The position numbers and the translations under genes were made by a program. A stretch of DNA of 5,002 nucleotides, taken from the NCBI GenBank assembly GCA_947632275.1, contig CANROR010000080.1, positions 1 through 5,002 on the forward strand, given 5' to 3'. Positions 1 through 5,002 of this stretch are shown one piece after another. Each line of letters opens with the position of its first letter. Within the stretch, counting starts at the first letter, position 1. A model generated the notes under the pieces. It saw only the letters and a program-made list of their open reading frames with translations. It searched no databases and was not told the origin of the DNA. Source of the DNA: an uncultured Bacilli bacterium (GTDB lineage: Bacteria; Bacillota_I; Bacilli_A; RF39; UBA660).

Positions 1-10
1 CAAGCGACAT

Positions 11-39
11 ATAATATATTAGTTTTGAGACATTTTCAA
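11..39 (-). promoter_or_regulatory. Candidate leftward promoter reading out of the window
   Basis: On the minus strand TTGAAA (34-39) and TATTAT (11-16) are separated by exactly 17 bp, a good fit to a vegetative sigma-A-type promoter. It lies downstream of the operon terminator and would start transcription at about position 4, so the gene it serves is outside the window. AT-rich DNA produces such matches by chance, so this is a moderate call. The overlapping direct repeats make it more interesting. Confidence 0.4.
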
Positions 40-72
40 ATACTAACACTTAAGACATTATCACATACTAAC
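28..72. repeat. Pair of imperfect 20-bp direct repeats, 25-bp period
   Basis: Positions 28-47 and 53-72 are near-identical copies (consensus AGACATTwTCAmATACTAAC) that differ at two positions, with starts 25 bp apart. They sit beyond the operon terminator. The left copy contains the -35 box of the candidate leftward promoter at 11-39. A period of about 2.4 helical turns and overlap with a promoter would suit a regulator-binding pair, but chance similarity in AT-rich DNA or a decayed repeat is possible. No third convincing copy is visible, although GACAT recurs at 6-10. Confidence 0.55.
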
Positions 73-95
73 CATATTAAAATCGTAATTTTGAC

Positions 96-140
96 AAAAA
101 AAGACTAAGAAATATCTTAATTTGAATTTTCTTAATCTTT
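96..140 (-). terminator. Intrinsic terminator of the envelope operon
   Basis: Read on the minus strand, AAGATTAAGAAA (139-128) pairs with TTTCTTAGTCTT (112-101). This gives a 12-bp stem with one G-U pair, extendable by the 140/100 pair to 13 bp, closed by a 15-nt loop. A run of seven U residues (102-96) follows. The 5' arm begins inside the TAA stop codon of the LCP gene. A second, shorter hairpin (121-115 with 110-104, seven pairs, 4-nt loop) shares the same 3' arm and could form instead. The stem is AT-rich, so its strength comes from length. Confidence 0.85.
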
Positions 141-2115
141 AATTAATATTAAAATTTTCGGTTAAATCATTTATTTCTTTTTCTTGGCTTTCATCTTGTT
201 TTTCATTGTTTTCTTTATTTTCTTCTTTGGTTGTTTCGTTATTATTTTCGGGCTCTTTGCTTGGTGTCGGACTAGCATTCGGAATATAAATTGTTAGACT
301 ACTCACATTGGCTAAAAGCGTTCCAATACTAATACTTTGATCGCCAATTAAACCAGCCGCCACCTTCGAATTATAGTGAGCTTGGCCCGCATCAACATAT
401 TCTTTGTTGAGAGTCATATTATGACTTTTACAAAATTCTTCGGCTTTCGAAATATTAGAGCCAATTAAATTAGGCATTGTTTCTAAAGATTTAACCTTTT
501 TTAAGCCTTTGCCGGCCGCCGGCGTACTATATTCGGCATTAACGGAAAAAGCAAAAGTTTTAATTGGTTCTTCACTTGCTTTTTCTAAAACAACTTTGAT
601 GGCTTTTTGAACATCTTCTAAACTATCTTTATAATAACCTTGGGCCGAAGTATAACGACCAGAAGTTGGTAAATAAACTGGTAAACTATAAGTTTCTAGA
701 TAGGCTTTATTGATATTGATAAATTCTTCGCCATTTAAAGCATTTAAAGCCATTTCTTTTAAAACTCCATAGCTAGATAAAATTTTATTGGTGTCCATAT
801 TAGTAGCAATATTTTTACTGACAGCATTATAAATTTGTTTAAAATCGGTGATACTACTAAAGTTTAACATCTTTTTGGCTAGGGCTTCGACCACTTGTTG
901 TTGATGGCGAACTCGATCTAAATCGCCGCCGATATATAGATGACGATTCCGCGCATAAGCCAATGCTTGTTCCCCATTTAAAGTTTGGACACCGGGATCA
1001 ATACAAACTAGTTTATTGCCAAATTGGCGATCGGAATTTTGTTCACACATTTGACCATTATATTTTTTTGCGCCATAGGTTGGGGCTTCGACATCGACTT
1101 CGATTCCTTTAACCGCATCAACTAAATTAACTACTCCCTTGAAATTTATTTTTACATAATAATCAATATCAACATCGAGTAATTTACTGACGGTTGAAAC
1201 TACACAGCTAGAACCATAAGCCGCCGAAGAATTAATTTTGGCGTATTTGTTATTATTGCAAACAATTGGTACATAGGTATCCCGCGGAATACTAATCATT
1301 AACGTATCCAAAGTTTTAGGATTAAAGGATACTAACATTAAAGTATCGCCATTAAAAGCGGCATTGGCATCTAAACCATCTTTAGTTGAATCAACACCCA
1401 TGATTAAGAAAGTTAATGGTTCAGTGAAATCTTTATTACTACTAATAACTTCATTTTCACCCTTTATATTCTCGGTATATTGGTAAACTATTTCGGTTTT
1501 GCTTTCAATATTTTCTAAACCTTCACTATTTTCATATAAGGAAATATAATTGCTTGGCACAAATATGGCCTCAACTTTTTTATCATATAATGAATAAACC
1601 ATATCAAAATAATCATCAAAATTACTAATTTCATTGGCTAAATTATGTTCTGTGATAATATTTTTCGTTAATTTATAACCTTCAATATCATCTTCTTTGG
1701 TAATTCGCCCAATTTTACTTTTTTCAGTAAAATCACCATCTTTTAATTTAATCAAATAAGATGTATAAACCGTCTTTGATTGATCTTGCATATTGCCAAG
1801 ACCACCATAGATAACATTAATAAAATAGGAACTACCAATTAAAACACCAATAAATAAAAGATTTACGAAAGTAGAAATTACATATGGTTTATATTTTTTG
1901 GTAATTAAATTTAACAAATTATAAAAAGCATAAAAGGCAAGCCAAAGAGAAAAAACGACAATTAAAACTGTTCTAATTAAAGTTTCAATTCCATTTAATG
2001 CTAAAATGCTTTTGATAAAAAAGCCTAAACTAATAATATAAATTATTAAAAATAAATAATAACTATATCTCGCTACAAAATTAGATCGTTTTAGTTTTCG
2101 TGCTATCTTCTTCAT
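139..2115 (-). CDS. LytR-CpsA-Psr (LCP) family protein with extra N-terminal domain and C-terminal PASTA domain
   Basis: A 658-residue predicted LCP phosphotransferase, the family that transfers undecaprenyl-pyrophosphate-linked glycopolymers (teichoic acid or polysaccharide) to peptidoglycan outside the membrane. Order seen: basic N-terminus; three membrane segments (about 17-39, 46-69, 78-103); an extracytoplasmic domain (about 113-215) whose pattern around 165-190 (FDDYFDMVYSLY, VEAIFVP) resembles solute-binding-protein folds (inference); the LCP core (about 233-415); a helical/linker region; one PASTA domain (about 546-612); and a 45-residue Glu/Asn/Lys-rich tail. LCP hallmarks are present: D257 in NGDT, R278 in IPRD, K293, the ARNRH pair R389/R391, GGD with D398, R401 and Q405. 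Most LCP proteins have one membrane segment and no PASTA domain. Four cysteines (286, 304, 357, 371) lie in the core. ATG at 2115 follows the upstream stop by 5 nt; AAGGGG lies 13 nt upstream. It is the last gene of the operon. Family call is firm; the polymer transferred is unknown. Confidence 0.92.
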   Translation of the reverse strand: MKKIARKLKRSNFVARYSYYLFLIIYIISLGFFIKSILALNGIETLIRTVLIVVFSLWLAFYAFYNLLNLITKKYKPYVISTFVNLLFIGVLIGSSYFINVIYGGLGNMQDQSKTVYTSYLIKLKDGDFTEKSKIGRITKEDDIEGYKLTKNIITEHNLANEISNFDDYFDMVYSLYDKKVEAIFVPSNYISLYENSEGLENIESKTEIVYQYTENIKGENEVISSNKDFTEPLTFLIMGVDSTKDGLDANAAFNGDTLMLVSFNPKTLDTLMISIPRDTYVPIVCNNNKYAKINSSAAYGSSCVVSTVSKLLDVDIDYYVKINFKGVVNLVDAVKGIEVDVEAPTYGAKKYNGQMCEQNSDRQFGNKLVCIDPGVQTLNGEQALAYARNRHLYIGGDLDRVRHQQQVVEALAKKMLNFSSITDFKQIYNAVSKNIATNMDTNKILSSYGVLKEMALNALNGEEFININKAYLETYSLPVYLPTSGRYTSAQGYYKDSLEDVQKAIKVVLEKASEEPIKTFAFSVNAEYSTPAAGKGLKKVKSLETMPNLIGSNISKAEEFCKSHNMTLNKEYVDAGQAHYNSKVAAGLIGDQSISIGTLLANVSSLTIYIPNASPTPSKEPENNNETTKEENKENNEKQDESQEKEINDLTENFNIN

Positions 2116-2120
2116 ACTGC

Positions 2121-2744
2121 TTACTTATCCCCTTTTTGATATTCTACGACATAAATTCTATCATCTTTATTGACTAAAGTAACTGTTGCATCCGTATCAT
2201 AGCCATAATCTTTTTCATAAGTCCAATTTAAAGTACAAACTATACTATCGACTTCCGTTTCGCCAATTTTAAATTTAGATTTTTCTAAAGAAGCTAAAGT
2301 AATATCTTTAACCACGGGCAAATCTTGTTTTCTTTTGCCATCGGCATTATTTTTTAAAGTTTTATATAAAGTTTCTTCGACATCTAATTTATAATTAGCC
2401 ACATTATCAGGATAGACAAAATCGGCACCGCCGACATCATATTTACTTAATTTGTTGGCCATTGTAAATAAGTCAGTAATAAATAATTTACTAACTAATT
2501 CGGCATATTTATCATTATCAACAGAATCGCTATCTAAAACATTTTTTAATTCATTATAGATATTTTTATATAAAACTGTATCGCGATCTTCTAAGACATA
2601 ATCATAATTTTCCACACTATCAACGACATTTACTTTTTGTCCACTGTCTAAATTATGAAAAAATTTAACCATCAGTAAAACTAAGACACAAATAATAAAT
2701 ATCGCAATAAATAACAATAATACTCTTCTATACTTCCTTTTCAT
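2121..2744 (-). CDS. Single-pass membrane protein with extracytoplasmic domain, function unknown
   Basis: A 207-residue protein of a family I cannot name. It has a basic start (MKRKYRR), one hydrophobic segment (about 8-28) and then a soluble region of about 180 residues predicted to face outside. Cys19 lies within the segment as IIC, without the small residue expected before a lipobox cysteine, so it is probably a membrane anchor rather than a lipoprotein. Residues 55-100 look helical. Residues 155-203 look like alternating beta strands, including the conspicuous LNWTYEKDYGY at 172-182. A helix-then-sheet order recalls small NTF2-like or cystatin-like domains, but this is only inference. It begins directly after the LtaS stop (TAAATG) and ends 5 nt before the LCP gene, so it is almost certainly co-translated with two envelope-polymer enzymes. 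A scaffold, accessory or substrate-handling role beside them is plausible but unproven. Confidence 0.85.
   Translation of the reverse strand: MKRKYRRVLLLFIAIFIICVLVLLMVKFFHNLDSGQKVNVVDSVENYDYVLEDRDTVLYKNIYNELKNVLDSDSVDNDKYAELVSKLFITDLFTMANKLSKYDVGGADFVYPDNVANYKLDVEETLYKTLKNNADGKRKQDLPVVKDITLASLEKSKFKIGETEVDSIVCTLNWTYEKDYGYDTDATVTLVNKDDRIYVVEYQKGDK
2129..2134 (-). promoter_or_regulatory. Ribosome-binding site of the LCP gene, inside the upstream gene
   Basis: AAGGGG on the minus strand lies in the last codons of the preceding gene, 13 nt before the ATG at 2115. That spacing is longer than usual. With only 5 nt between stop and start, terminating ribosomes could reinitiate, so the start is supported more by coupling and by the clean N-terminal membrane signal than by this site alone. 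Confidence 0.55.
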
Positions 2745-4763
2745 TTATTCTCCTAACGTCTTATTTTTCAACAAATCATACACAATAATGGAATTAGATA
2801 CCTCTAATTTTTTATCCGTTTCTTCTTTTAACTTATCAATATAATCATCGGTTACTTTAAAATCTGGATTAATAAGTTTATATTCTTCTTTGGAATTATT
2901 ATAATATAAATCTTTCGTTAAGAAATTACCATTAGGAAATATTACGATATTGTCATCTTTAATATCGAAAATATCATGACCAAAAGAATATTTATTATTC
3001 ATTCCAAACATATTAAGCAATGTTGTCGAAACATCGTACATACCCATAGTATAATTAATTTCGCCTTTAAATATACGTTTTAAGGTTTTATTTTTTGTCC
3101 AGAAAATAAGCGGAGTTTTCTTGTTTAATTCATGGTCAAAAGAATCATATTCGGTATATTCTTCATCTTCTTCGGTGTAAAGTTCACCCGTTTCCGGATT
3201 TAAATTTTTTAAATAATTAATTTCATTACGCGATAACTTAGCATCATGGTCACCATAAAAGACAAATAAAGTTTTATCAAAAGCCTTAGATTCATTAATA
3301 TATTTTATAAAATCCCCTAAAGCGCCATCAGCATAGTTAACGCTTTTCATATATTCTCCAATCGCTTTATTGCTTAAATAATCAGTCGTTTTCGTAACTT
3401 TTTCGCCCGTTTCTTCATCAACTGTCTCGAAAGTATAAGATAAATCGTAGTCACTAAAAGAACTAGCAACGGCAAATGGGGAATGGTTAGATAAAGTAAT
3501 AATAGTGCCCATATAGTTATCGTAAGTCGCTTCAATATTTTCTAAAATTGGAATGGCTTGTTCAAAGAAACGATAATCATTTATTCCTAAATTAACGACA
3601 TCCGCATCCGTATATTTGAAACTATCTTCAAAATATAGGCCTTCATAACCTAAAGATGGATGGGCTTTATCCCGACTCCACATCGTCAAATAATTACCAT
3701 GCATACTAAATGGATAATAGCCTTTCGTTTTTAAATATTTAGGAATCGTAAAATATTCGCGATTATAATAACTGACAAAAACTGTTCCACTGGCCGCAGG
3801 CATTAAACCGGTAAGTAACGTAAATTCGGTATCGGAACTTGTTCCCGTACTTACTTGAGGATAAAAGTTTTTGAAAAACATTCCTTCTTTAGCAATTTTA
3901 TTTAAATTAGGGGTTAATTCTTGCCCATTAAATTTTAAATCCATTAAAAAGGTTTGCATACTTTCCATATGAATAAAAACAATATTATAACCTTCTAAGA
4001 CTCCCGTATATTTATTATCTTGATGTTCCGGCTTTTGATCAAAATAAGCATTAAAATTATCCATCGCTTCTTCTTCACCAAACAAAGAACTTAATTTGGG
4101 TGTCATGGCTTGAATTACATCATTGGCTTGATAAACAATAATCCCAAAGCGTTCCACAATATAAGCCCGATACCATTGTTTAACCAGTCTCCCATAATCT
4201 GTGGAAGTGGCAACGCCAAAACTATATAAAAGACATAAAGCGCCAATTAAAATGGTACTTACAACCATTTTTTTACCCTTTTCTACTTTATCTAAAAAAT
4301 AATAATAAGTGGTACTTGCTAAATGACGATGGATTAAATAAAAGATTATAGGAACCAAAACATACATTACATCGACAAATCTTAGTTTTTCAAATAACGA
4401 ACCAGTTACTGTTTCTAATTGCGATAAGGTAGCAAGTTCGCCCACAGAAGCAAAGGAAGAATAAAAAGTATAATAAATTGAGTTTACCATACATAAAATG
4501 GTATAGAATAAAGTCCAAAAGAAATAATATTTAAATTGATTTCGCGGCTTTATTAAATAACCCAAACCACCAATGACTAAAATAAGGCCTAAATCGGTAA
4601 TGAATGGTTTAAAACTAAAAGCATTATGTAAAGTAAAATTCCGAACACATAAAACGGAAAATAACGCTAAAATAACGTATGATAAAAACAATCTATTACT
4701 AATTACGTATTCAATAATATTTTTCTTAGCTTTATGCAAAAATTTATTAGTCTTCTCTTTCAT
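2745..4763 (-). CDS. ltaS: LtaS-type lipoteichoic acid synthase (sulfatase-fold membrane enzyme)
   Basis: A 672-residue polytopic enzyme of the LtaS family, which in characterised members moves glycerol phosphate from phosphatidylglycerol onto a growing lipoteichoic acid chain outside the cell. Five N-terminal membrane segments are visible (about 25-42, 55-72, 78-98, 129-148, 166-186), then a linker and an extracellular sulfatase-fold domain (about 258-610). By motif comparison with Staphylococcus aureus LtaS the key residues are all present: E267 in HMES, T308 (nucleophile) in GTSSDTEF, W362 and R364 in MWSRD, H427 in SNHSPF, and D505/H506 in GDHD. Two acidic stretches look like insertions (about 440-462 and 520-545), each carrying an ETGE motif. 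ATG at 4763 has AGAGGT 4 nt upstream and is the first gene after the operon promoter. Family and catalytic competence are well supported. Whether it makes lipoteichoic acid or a related glycerophosphate polymer cannot be read from sequence, so the symbol is a family label. Confidence 0.92.
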   Translation of the reverse strand: MKEKTNKFLHKAKKNIIEYVISNRLFLSYVILALFSVLCVRNFTLHNAFSFKPFITDLGLILVIGGLGYLIKPRNQFKYYFFWTLFYTILCMVNSIYYTFYSSFASVGELATLSQLETVTGSLFEKLRFVDVMYVLVPIIFYLIHRHLASTTYYYFLDKVEKGKKMVVSTILIGALCLLYSFGVATSTDYGRLVKQWYRAYIVERFGIIVYQANDVIQAMTPKLSSLFGEEEAMDNFNAYFDQKPEHQDNKYTGVLEGYNIVFIHMESMQTFLMDLKFNGQELTPNLNKIAKEGMFFKNFYPQVSTGTSSDTEFTLLTGLMPAASGTVFVSYYNREYFTIPKYLKTKGYYPFSMHGNYLTMWSRDKAHPSLGYEGLYFEDSFKYTDADVVNLGINDYRFFEQAIPILENIEATYDNYMGTIITLSNHSPFAVASSFSDYDLSYTFETVDEETGEKVTKTTDYLSNKAIGEYMKSVNYADGALGDFIKYINESKAFDKTLFVFYGDHDAKLSRNEINYLKNLNPETGELYTEEDEEYTEYDSFDHELNKKTPLIFWTKNKTLKRIFKGEINYTMGMYDVSTTLLNMFGMNNKYSFGHDIFDIKDDNIVIFPNGNFLTKDLYYNNSKEEYKLINPDFKVTDDYIDKLKEETDKKLEVSNSIIVYDLLKNKTLGE
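2750..2754 (-). promoter_or_regulatory. Ribosome-binding site embedded in the end of the LtaS gene
   Basis: AGGAG on the minus strand lies 5 nt before the ATG at 2744 and is formed by the final LtaS codons (TTA GGA GAA TAA). The stop codon abuts the start codon with no intergenic base, a classic arrangement for translational coupling. This fixes the start of the 207-residue protein. Confidence 0.8.
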
Positions 4764-4767
4764 ATCT

Positions 4768-4773
4768 ACCTCT
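4768..4773 (-). promoter_or_regulatory. ltaS: Ribosome-binding site of the LtaS gene
   Basis: AGAGGT on the minus strand, 4 nt before the ATG at 4763. Together with the promoter just upstream it leaves an mRNA leader of only about 13 nt, so there is no room for a riboswitch or attenuator ahead of the first gene. Confidence 0.75.
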
Positions 4774-4782
4774 TACTTTAAA

Positions 4783-4811
4783 ATTATAACAATATTTATT
4801 ATTTTTCGCAA
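4783..4811 (-). promoter_or_regulatory. Promoter of the three-gene envelope operon
   Basis: On the minus strand there is a perfect TATAAT at 4783-4788 preceded by an extended -10 TGT (4791-4789). A TTGCGA at 4806-4811 matches four of six -35 bases, with a 17-bp spacer. The predicted start is near 4776. No other comparably good promoter was noticed between the three genes, consistent with a single transcript ending at the terminator at 96-140. Confidence 0.8.
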
Positions 4812-4817
4812 TTATTG

Positions 4818-4846
4818 TTGCAAATTATTTAAAATTTTGATACAAT
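4818..4846 (+). promoter_or_regulatory. Promoter of the tRNA-Gly gene
   Basis: TTGCAA (4818-4823) and TACAAT (4841-4846) are separated by 17 bp, and TGA (4838-4840) directly before the -10 makes it an extended -10 promoter. The predicted start near 4853 leaves only about four bases before the mature tRNA 5' end. Its -35 lies 6 bp from that of the divergent operon promoter. Confidence 0.8.
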
Positions 4847-4856
4847 TTATTTACAT

Positions 4857-4931
4857 GCAGGTGTGGTTCAATGGTTAGAATATGGCCTTGCCAAGGCTAA
4901 GATGGGAGTTCGATTCTCCTCACTTGCTCCA
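4857..4931 (+). tRNA. trnG: tRNA-Gly (anticodon GCC), CCA encoded
   Basis: A full cloverleaf folds by hand. The acceptor stem is GCAGGTG (4857-4863) with CACTTGC (4921-4927), seven pairs including one G-U. The D arm is GTTC/GAAT with a loop carrying the G18-G19 pair. The anticodon stem is TGGCC/GGCTA with loop TTGCCAA, giving anticodon GCC at 4890-4892. The T arm is GGGAG/CTCCT with loop TTCGATT. The discriminator base is U (4928), as usual for bacterial glycine tRNAs, and CCA (4929-4931) is encoded. It reads GGC and GGU. The intact G18-G19 and T loop suggest an ordinary translational tRNA, unlike the altered glycine tRNAs that staphylococci dedicate to wall cross-bridges. It appears to be transcribed alone, with its own promoter and terminator. 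Confidence 0.97.
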
Positions 4932-4968
4932 AAAGATAAAATCGTCGCACCAAGCGATGTTAATGATT

Positions 4969-4992
4969 AAATCAACGCAAGTTGATTTTTTT
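4969..4992 (+). terminator. Intrinsic terminator after tRNA-Gly
   Basis: AAATCAAC (4969-4976) pairs with GTTGATTT (4981-4988) around a GCAA tetraloop of the stable GNRA type. The run of seven T bases at 4986-4992 forms the tail and part of the stem. A weaker hairpin (TCGC 4945-4948 with GCGA 4954-4957) lies between the tRNA and this terminator. The arrangement defines a short single-tRNA transcript. Confidence 0.8.
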
Positions 4993-5002
4993 GTTGCTAT
5001 TG

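Noticed and set aside
91..118. Perfect TTGACA (91-96) with TATCTT (113-118) on the plus strand
   Set aside because: The spacer is 16 bp and the -10 is weak. It would transcribe only antisense to the LCP gene, and the TTGACA largely comes from the terminator U-tract flank. No supported product.
2670..2744. Lipoprotein signal in the 207-residue protein
   Set aside because: Cys19 lies in a long hydrophobic run as IIC, with no Gly/Ala/Ser at -1, so the segment fits an uncleaved anchor better.
3180..3205. NPETG motif (LtaS residues 522-526) as a sortase signal
   Set aside because: It is internal to a polytopic enzyme and is not followed by a terminal hydrophobic segment and basic tail, so it is not a sorting signal.
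139..4763. UGA read as tryptophan (Mycoplasma-type code)
   Set aside because: The tryptophan codons checked are TGG, the genes reach full family length without in-frame TGA, and all three stop with TAA.
4573..4878. Rightward 101-codon open frame
   Set aside because: It runs antisense through the LtaS membrane region, across both promoters and into the tRNA. It has no convincing ribosome-binding site, and its hydrophobic sequence is explained by AT-rich DNA.
4857..5002. tRNA-Gly as an integration (att) site for a mobile element
   Set aside because: No repeat of the tRNA 3' end and no integrase or phage-like gene is seen, and the downstream bases form an ordinary terminator.

Overview
The window looks like chromosome from a low-GC, single-membrane (Firmicutes/Tenericutes-type) bacterium. 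The DNA is strongly AT-rich. Shine-Dalgarno sites are clear, and the genes are packed stop-to-start. The gene content concerns an anionic glycopolymer envelope: an LtaS-type polymerase and a LytR-CpsA-Psr (LCP) protein. Every tryptophan is encoded by TGG and all three genes end in TAA, so nothing suggests a Mycoplasma-type reading of UGA. A wall-bearing gut Bacilli/RF39-like lineage would fit, but that placement is inference from composition and protein style.

Layout. About 4.6 kb is one leftward (minus-strand) operon. Its promoter has an extended -10 at 4783-4788 and a -35 at 4806-4811. It reads first an LtaS-like lipoteichoic acid synthase (4763-2745), then a small single-pass membrane protein of unknown function (2744-2121), then a large multidomain LCP protein (2115-139). 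A long-stem intrinsic terminator (96-140) overlaps the last stop codon. The first two genes abut as TAAATG and the last two are 5 nt apart, with ribosome-binding sites lying inside the preceding gene, so translation is probably coupled. To the left (1-95) lie a pair of imperfect 20-bp direct repeats and a candidate promoter firing out of the window.

On the right, transcribed rightward, is a free-standing tRNA-Gly(GCC) gene (4857-4931) with its own consensus-like promoter and its own terminator. Its promoter is back-to-back with the operon promoter, with only 6 bp between the two -35 boxes.

How the genes may work together. LtaS-type enzymes polymerise glycerol phosphate from phosphatidylglycerol on the outer face of the membrane. 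LCP enzymes transfer undecaprenyl-linked polymers to peptidoglycan. The middle protein faces the same compartment and is co-produced with both. The LCP protein is unusually elaborate: three N-terminal membrane segments, an extra extracytoplasmic domain, the catalytic domain, a PASTA domain and an acidic tail. The most notable points are this architecture, the uncharacterised middle partner, and the tightly packed divergent promoters.
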